A DNA stretch of 64,000 bases from Undaria pinnatifida (Eukaryota; Sar; Phaeophyceae; Laminariales; Alariaceae): assembly GCA_012845835.1 (NCBI GenBank), contig JABAKD010000015.1, positions 685,001 through 749,000 on the forward strand. Direction: 5' to 3'. Made by a program: the position numbers and the translations under genes. Shown here in pieces: positions 57,734-64,000 of the stretch (positions are counted from its first letter, which is position 1; every line of letters starts with the position of its first letter). The notes beneath the pieces are model-generated. The model made no database searches and was not told the origin of the DNA. It was given only the letters and a program-made list of their open reading frames with translations.

Positions 57734-60700
57734 TTACCAAACGACAACTAATGTTGTTGTTGTTGTTTCTGTTGTTGTTGTCTTTGCCATCCAACGTCCG
57801 AGAATCAATGTGCAGGCAACATGAGCTTGTGAGCTTCAATGTCGATTACTCCTGCGTAAACTTTCCCAGAAAGCAGAATGGAACCAGGTAAAAACGTAGA
57901 ATAGAAAATCTGTGCAAATGATGTGAGATTATCGGCACGCAGACGTGTTAAATACCTTACGTCTCCCTCTCGTTTTCCATACATTTTTCCTTTTTCCTGT
58001 TCTTGTTTCCCTGTATTTTTCTCTCGTATATTCATATGATATGCACAAGTTGTCTCGATTGTTTATATTCTTCTTCACGTATTCAGAACGTATGACGTAG
58101 CATGGCCAAATCCCCTCGCTGCATTTGCGATGTGTGATTCTGTCTCGCAGTTTGTGACCAGAGTTTGTCCCTAGGACGATGAATCCGCACGGACGCTGTG
58201 TGTGATGGACATCGATGGGTGGAAGCAGCAGTTCAATTTTAACAACACACACCTAATGGGTTGTAGCAGGTGCTTGAATCGCTCCTCGCGCTCATTTTCA
58301 GCTGCGCTGCTCATGGCTCAATCTTTCACGGCTGTTGTGGCAGGCCCACTTTGGCTGTTCCCAGAATCCAAGAAGTCCGAATTCCCCTTGCCCGATGCGC
58401 CAAGCCCACTGCTGTACGTACAGTAGCTCCTACTGTAAAAGCAGTAGCTCCTAGTATAGTTGCAGTAGGTGTCCCCGCTTCTCCGTGATAGTGATCACAC
58501 GCCCCTATTCCCGATGAGATTTTCTGTCGAGTAGAACAAATTAGAACACGGGATCAAACAGAGTTCAGAGGCAAAGGTCAAACTTGTCAACAAAAAAAAA
58601 TACCATCACAGCCACATAACGCGTGGGAGCGTTGTGGGGCGGTTGACAAGGACAGGACAAGGAAAAGAGCGGCTAGAGGGTGGGATGTGGCGTCGGGGGG
58701 CGTGCTTGGATATATCCTGGCGGGTTTCCTACCGATATGGTGGGAGTATAGATTCAGAGTGATATTATGTGGTGACTTTGTGACCTTCCCAAGTCTCGCA
58801 TGCATGCCTTCATATCAGCAGTAACTCCGCCATGACATCCAAGATAACCCCCGACGCATGCATGCCTACATATCAGCAGGAAGGCCGCGCGGACAAGGCA
58901 GCCCTTAACTCCTGACTGCAGCGCGGCGCTGCACTCGTATTCGTGCAGAGCAACCTGGTCAACCCCAACCTTGCTCGTCGGCCCAGACCTCGCCGACCCC
59001 AGCCCAACCCTAAACACGACCCTTGGGGGGGGTGATCGCCCTACTCTCGCAGTAGCCTAGTTACAAAGGGGGTAATATGGGGCGAACCCGACTGCTGCTA
59101 TTCAGGTTGCTATGCCTGGTTATCATAGCTCAATCACTCGCAGACTCATATATCACTCACAATGAGCATTAGATATTTCGTAGCACTTGATCCCGAGCTG
59201 GAATATGGAATTTCTGAACGGAGGGCAAATAATCCGCTCTTTCGGTAGCACATTTATAATACCGCCTCCACACAATATAGGGTAACGTAGATACCATAAC
59301 ACTAGCCCACCCTGACGGGCCGTATATGTAAATTTATAGAAACATCTGGAGGGTACTAAACCCATCCATAAAATTCCGAGAAAAAGATCGAAGATGCGGC
59401 GCTCCACAACCCACTCCCACACCTCTAAAACTGCAAGGCGAAAGCCAGTCAAAATGTGAAAATACTTGAACGGGTATGAGCAATGGCATGGAAAAAACCG
59501 GCTGAAGTCTGCTACGATTCAACGGTTTGGAACGCGTTAAGGAGCAAGCAGGCATCCTTAGGAAAGTGCCAAACAAATAGAATAGGCATGCGTTTTCACG
59601 GGCCGTGTCACGAGATCTTCCAACGATCGCGGGGCGAGTCGGGTCGGGTCAGGAAGAGTTCGAAGTTTCATGGGTCGGGTCGGATCGGGTCGGGTCAGCA
59701 GGTTTTCAAATCTCACGGGTCGGGTCGAGTCACCCTGGCCCGCCCCGGCCCGCGAGAAGGGATCCAACCCATGGGTCAAAATAAATGAAAAGCCGTGTCC
59801 AAGCGAAAGAAAGACGGAAAAGGGTGACCAGCGGGAGCAAACACACGATTTTCACAAGACTTCCGCGTCTCAGTTGCGGCTGTCCATATGATATTCTCTC
59901 GTGGGCATCGTAGAAACACGCAAGATAACACACTCCTGCGGGCGAACGAAGTTCCAGGGCGGTTTTCTCGACAATAGAGAGGGTGCAAACATCGAGTGAC
60001 GCATCTTTGGACGGATGTCGACGGCATCACTCCAAAGCGACCGTTTTCGTTGCGCGTGCACCCTCATTTTCGAGAAAATAGGCCCGGAAATCAATCGCAG
60101 GGGTTGTGCCACCATTGGTCATTAGTGATTTATATCGGAACGATAATTGATTCCGATCCGATGATGGCGTAAAAATCGAAAAAGCCCATATCCGATCAAA
60201 AATCCGACAATCATCGGATCGGATCGGATCGCTGAAAACTCCAATTCCAACACGATAAACGACATGTGAAGCGGGAACACGGAAATACAGGTCATGGTGC
60301 TGTCGAAGGAATAACCTTTTTGCTTTTCTGGCTCATCACATCGAATCATTCACCTTGGACCTTATCAACCGAGAGGGAGGGGACGGTAGGGGGAAGTCCC
60401 CTCCCCTCTGCAGGCAAAGCGTTCTTATCGGATACCGGGACCGTTTTGTTCCGATACGATTACCGATACGATTTCCGATTTATCGGGACCTCCGATACGA
60501 CATGAAACACTTCATGCGTGTTATACGGTATGCGGGTTTGGGGGCGATCCTCACGGCCGTCGCAACCGGTACCACATGGACGGATTCTTGGTCCTCCAAC
60601 GTGCGCAGCATAACCGACGCCCCGGCATCCAGCTCGTGAACACGACGTACGGTTATGTCCGTGGTACTGATCATGCGGTCAGAGAGGTCTTTCAGGGCCA

Positions 60701-63700
60701 CTGCCTGCTGGTGAATGGGGTGAGTGTGGAGAGGGCCGTTTACTCGGTACGTTACGTCTCCCGATGTAGCGGAACCTATGTAATACACAGTAGTGGTCGC
60801 TCTATAGTGCCGGTATGTGCTATTAATACCGGTATGTAATAGAAGTAAATACCGGCACTATAAGGGCAACCGGCACTATTCCGCATGCTGCCACTTCCGG
60901 TGTTTCCAATCTGTGCCAAATGGCTTCACAGGCACTACAGCGGGCAACCAGCACTACTCAACCGCCCAATAGAGGGGCCACTATTGTATGTCAACATCAA
61001 CTACTCAATGGTCGAAGTCATAGCTGACGCACTTGAAACATGTTCATAAAATATGCCGGTACCTGCTCCGTCAAAAGAGGGACGGAACGACGTCAAAAGA
61101 CGGACGGAACGACTGTCGCACCCCGTGGCCTCGGGAGGCGTCCTGGTACATCCTCGTCGCCGCCCCCTGCCAACCTCGAGCCCCTATTATGGTATCATCG
61201 TTCCCATACTAGTATATTTTGTGGAGACCGTATTATTATAATCCGGTGCCGGAACAGCGAATTACTCGCTTTTCTTTCAAAATTACATATTCCAGGGCGG
61301 AATCAAGTGCTACATACGACGCGCGCTGAATAACCAACGCCTCGGCATACAGCTCGTGGACACGCGTACGCAGTATCCGTGGTAGTGGTCATGCGATCAC
61401 GGAGGTCCTTAGGGGTCATTGCCCACTGGGCGGGTGTGACGAGGGCCGCATACTCAGTGCGTTGCGTCTCCCAATGTAGCGGACCCTATACTTATAATAT
61501 CAGCCGCTCAACTGCTCGAACTCCCAGATGACGTACTTGAAATAAGTCCATGTAAAAGACCAGGTATGCACTTTTTTGGCATGTTGTTCTCCGGTCACCG
61601 AGTTTTATCCTCGCACTTTCGGCTGCGGAGCAAGCAAGGGGGCAATCGGTACATTACGACGCATGTCTGGATCCCGGCCAAACTCCACGGCGGTGCTCTA
61701 TGCATTTAACATCGCTGAGCTGGCCCTTTTTTTCAACGGGTTGCGTTCTGCCTGGCCGAGATGAGTAGGTCCATGGACAACCCGACGTTTTCAACACTTA
61801 TATTATTTTTTAATAGCACGCTCCGGTCTTCCATCAGTCCAATGGCGTTTACCCCTTCTGCTCCCTGCTACGACGCAGCTACATATTAAACAGCCAGCAG
61901 CAACAGCAGCACATCTGTCCAACATCACATACATCTATTGCACCTACGAAGCCCTGTGAATTCTTCTGTTGTACACCTCGCACTGAACACGTAACACACC
62001 TCATCCAACCAAACTGCCTGCCTGCGTCCGTTCACCCTGGAGTTTGGCACCTAGCTTTTATCTCTCGAGCGGTTGTGCCCCTCGCGCCTGGGAGGCAATC
62101 GTACCGGGAAAGACCCACAAAGCAAAAGGCCCATACCGCCGCCTGCCTCGTTTCGCCGAGTCCATAAAAACGCATACCGGTGTGTTTTTGCATTTCTCTA
62201 GCTCTGCTGCGGTGCTACTGCATCACACAAGGCCCTCAAGGCTCTGTATTTGTGGCAGTCACGGTACAGCAGCAGCCTTGTTGTGAGCTCTCTCCTTTGT
62301 GACAACCACAGAACGTGCTTCTGCGTGTATGTTTGTGCGCTTCTGTATGTACCAGGTTATGTGTGAGTAGACAGTGTGTTGCCATAGGCACACAATACTA
62401 TTGTTCTTATAAAATTCTGTCGTTCAGCCCCGAAGCCACAAAACCAGTATACAGCAGCACTGCAGCGGTAACGCAGTACATCGACAGCGGTGTTTCAAGC
62501 TCTTGCCTTTGTAACAAAGTAGTCACGATGTATACGTGTGGTTGGTGCACCGTAGGAGATCGAACCACGACAACATTTCCACGCCCAATGCAACGATCAA
62601 ACACACGTTGTCGGACCTTATGCCAGGTATGTGAAGCATACAGCAGCAGCAAAAACAGTAGCTCATACATGGAGTTGGAACGCGTGTGTTCTCCCTTTCG
62701 ACTATTCATAGCGACGCCCCCGGGATGTCAAGTCAACCCCATCCTGAAGGGAAGCCTTGTATTTTTACAAAATTTACAAACGCGCGCCCGCAGTATCACG
62801 CAGCTTGCGATTCACAACCATCGATAATTCAACTGGTCGAACTCACAGCTGACGTGTTTGAAATATGTACCAGGTACATAAATTATGCATGGCACGTCAA
62901 AAGAGGGAACGAACTCCTGCCACACCATGTCGCGTCGGGGGCTATCCTGGGACATTCTCGTCGCCGCCCCTGCCGACCTCGAGCCCGTGTTGTGGTAGCC
63001 ACGTTTCCCTATATTTTGTGGAGGCAACATTCATTATCTTCCCGTCCATGGAGAGCGGAATAACTGCCCTTCTTTCATAATTCCATGTTCCAGGGCGGAA
63101 TCAAGAGTACCCACGTGCGCTACATAACTGACGCCTCGGCATACAGCTCCTGGATACGACATATAGTACTGTCCGTGGCACTGATCATGCGGTCACGGCG
63201 ATTCTTTGGGGTCACCGCCCACTGAGCGAGTGTTAAGAGGGCAATACGCGCCTCCTCACACTTCACTCCCGCCCAGTGGGCTGTGACCCTCAAGGGCCTC
63301 TGTGTGACCGCATCATCAGTGCCATGGACATTCCGGGTGCACGAGCTCGACGCCAAGGTGTTAGTTATGCAGCGCACGTCGTATATAGCACATGATTCCG
63401 CCCTCGAATAAGGAACTTTGAAATAGAGGCAATGATCCGCTCTCCCGGGGGCGGATAATAATGACACCGCCTGCACACAATATACGGGAAAGGGGATACC
63501 ATAACAGGGGCTCGAGGTCGGCAGAGGCGGCGACGAGGATATGCCAGGATGCACCCCGACGCCACAGGGTGCGGCAGGCGTTTGTTCTCTATTTTCACAT
63601 ACCAGGTGTATTTTAGAAAATATTTCGAACACAGCAGTCGGCTTAGTGATTGATATTGACATATCGACCACGACGTACATCTGTGCACTATTACATATAA

Positions 63701-64000
63701 TAAAACAGACTACAATTATGATATCACGGGATTTTCTGTCTTGTTACTGATTCAGGTTCATCTACGGAGCCGGGCGTGCAGCGATGCTTTCCCCGGGCTC
63801 CTGCCAACTTCACGAGTGTAGCTATGATGCAGTGGATGGCTCGGCTCGCTTTGTCGCGAACACGCCATTGGCAGAACACCAAGGTACCGACCCCTCCCGT
63901 GGACCTTTCTGCCCCACGGAAGGTTGCGGTCTGCCCAAGGGCTCTGTACCCTTGTGTTCCACCTCAGGACGTAAGAACAAGCAATGCAGGTGCGACGCGA

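Overview
This is a window of intron-rich eukaryotic nuclear DNA. It has no operons, no ribosome-binding sites and no long ORFs; two genes are split into short exons with canonical splice sites, separated by long repeat-filled introns. A ciliary/flagellar WD-repeat gene (CFAP57 type) together with a condensin II subunit points to a flagellated protist or alga. A stramenopile such as a brown alga fits the long introns, but the sequence does not prove it. The gap of exactly 500 N suggests a Hi-C-type scaffold built from long reads.

Layout. 1-9.2 kb: non-coding, with a minus-strand tRNA-derived SINE (1.72-2.02 kb) and four tandem copies of a 463-bp satellite (3.46-5.32 kb). 9.2-25.6 kb, minus strand: a condensin II CAP-H2 (NCAPH2) gene for which I reconstruct twelve coding segments with matching splice phases; only the first (start) exon was not found. 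26-36.5 kb: repeats, namely a long ATT microsatellite, a fourfold dispersed element including a head-to-head inverted pair, and a 2-kb array rich in ATCGAT palindromes. 36.5-36.8 kb: the best SINE copy, with a 24-nt poly(A) tail. 38.58-49.47 kb, plus strand: a CFAP57/WDR65-like gene with six recognised exons, one missing exon and five single-base reading-frame breaks. 50,109-50,608: assembly gap. 50.6-64.0 kb: a near-identical second copy of 19.7-33.1 kb, carrying CAP-H2 exons 2-5 again and running off the window; it may be a haplotype copy, an assembly duplicate or a real segmental duplication.

The two genes have no direct functional link: CAP-H2 is the kleisin of condensin II (chromosome compaction) and CFAP57 is an axonemal protein. 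What they share is structure. In both, introns beside coding exons hold diverged partial copies of those same exons, often with the splice acceptor included. Other notable items are two GC-AG introns, a hAT-like MITE, an 18-bp telomere-like minisatellite and several dispersed repeat families. I found no rRNA, intact tRNA, CRISPR array or transposase gene.
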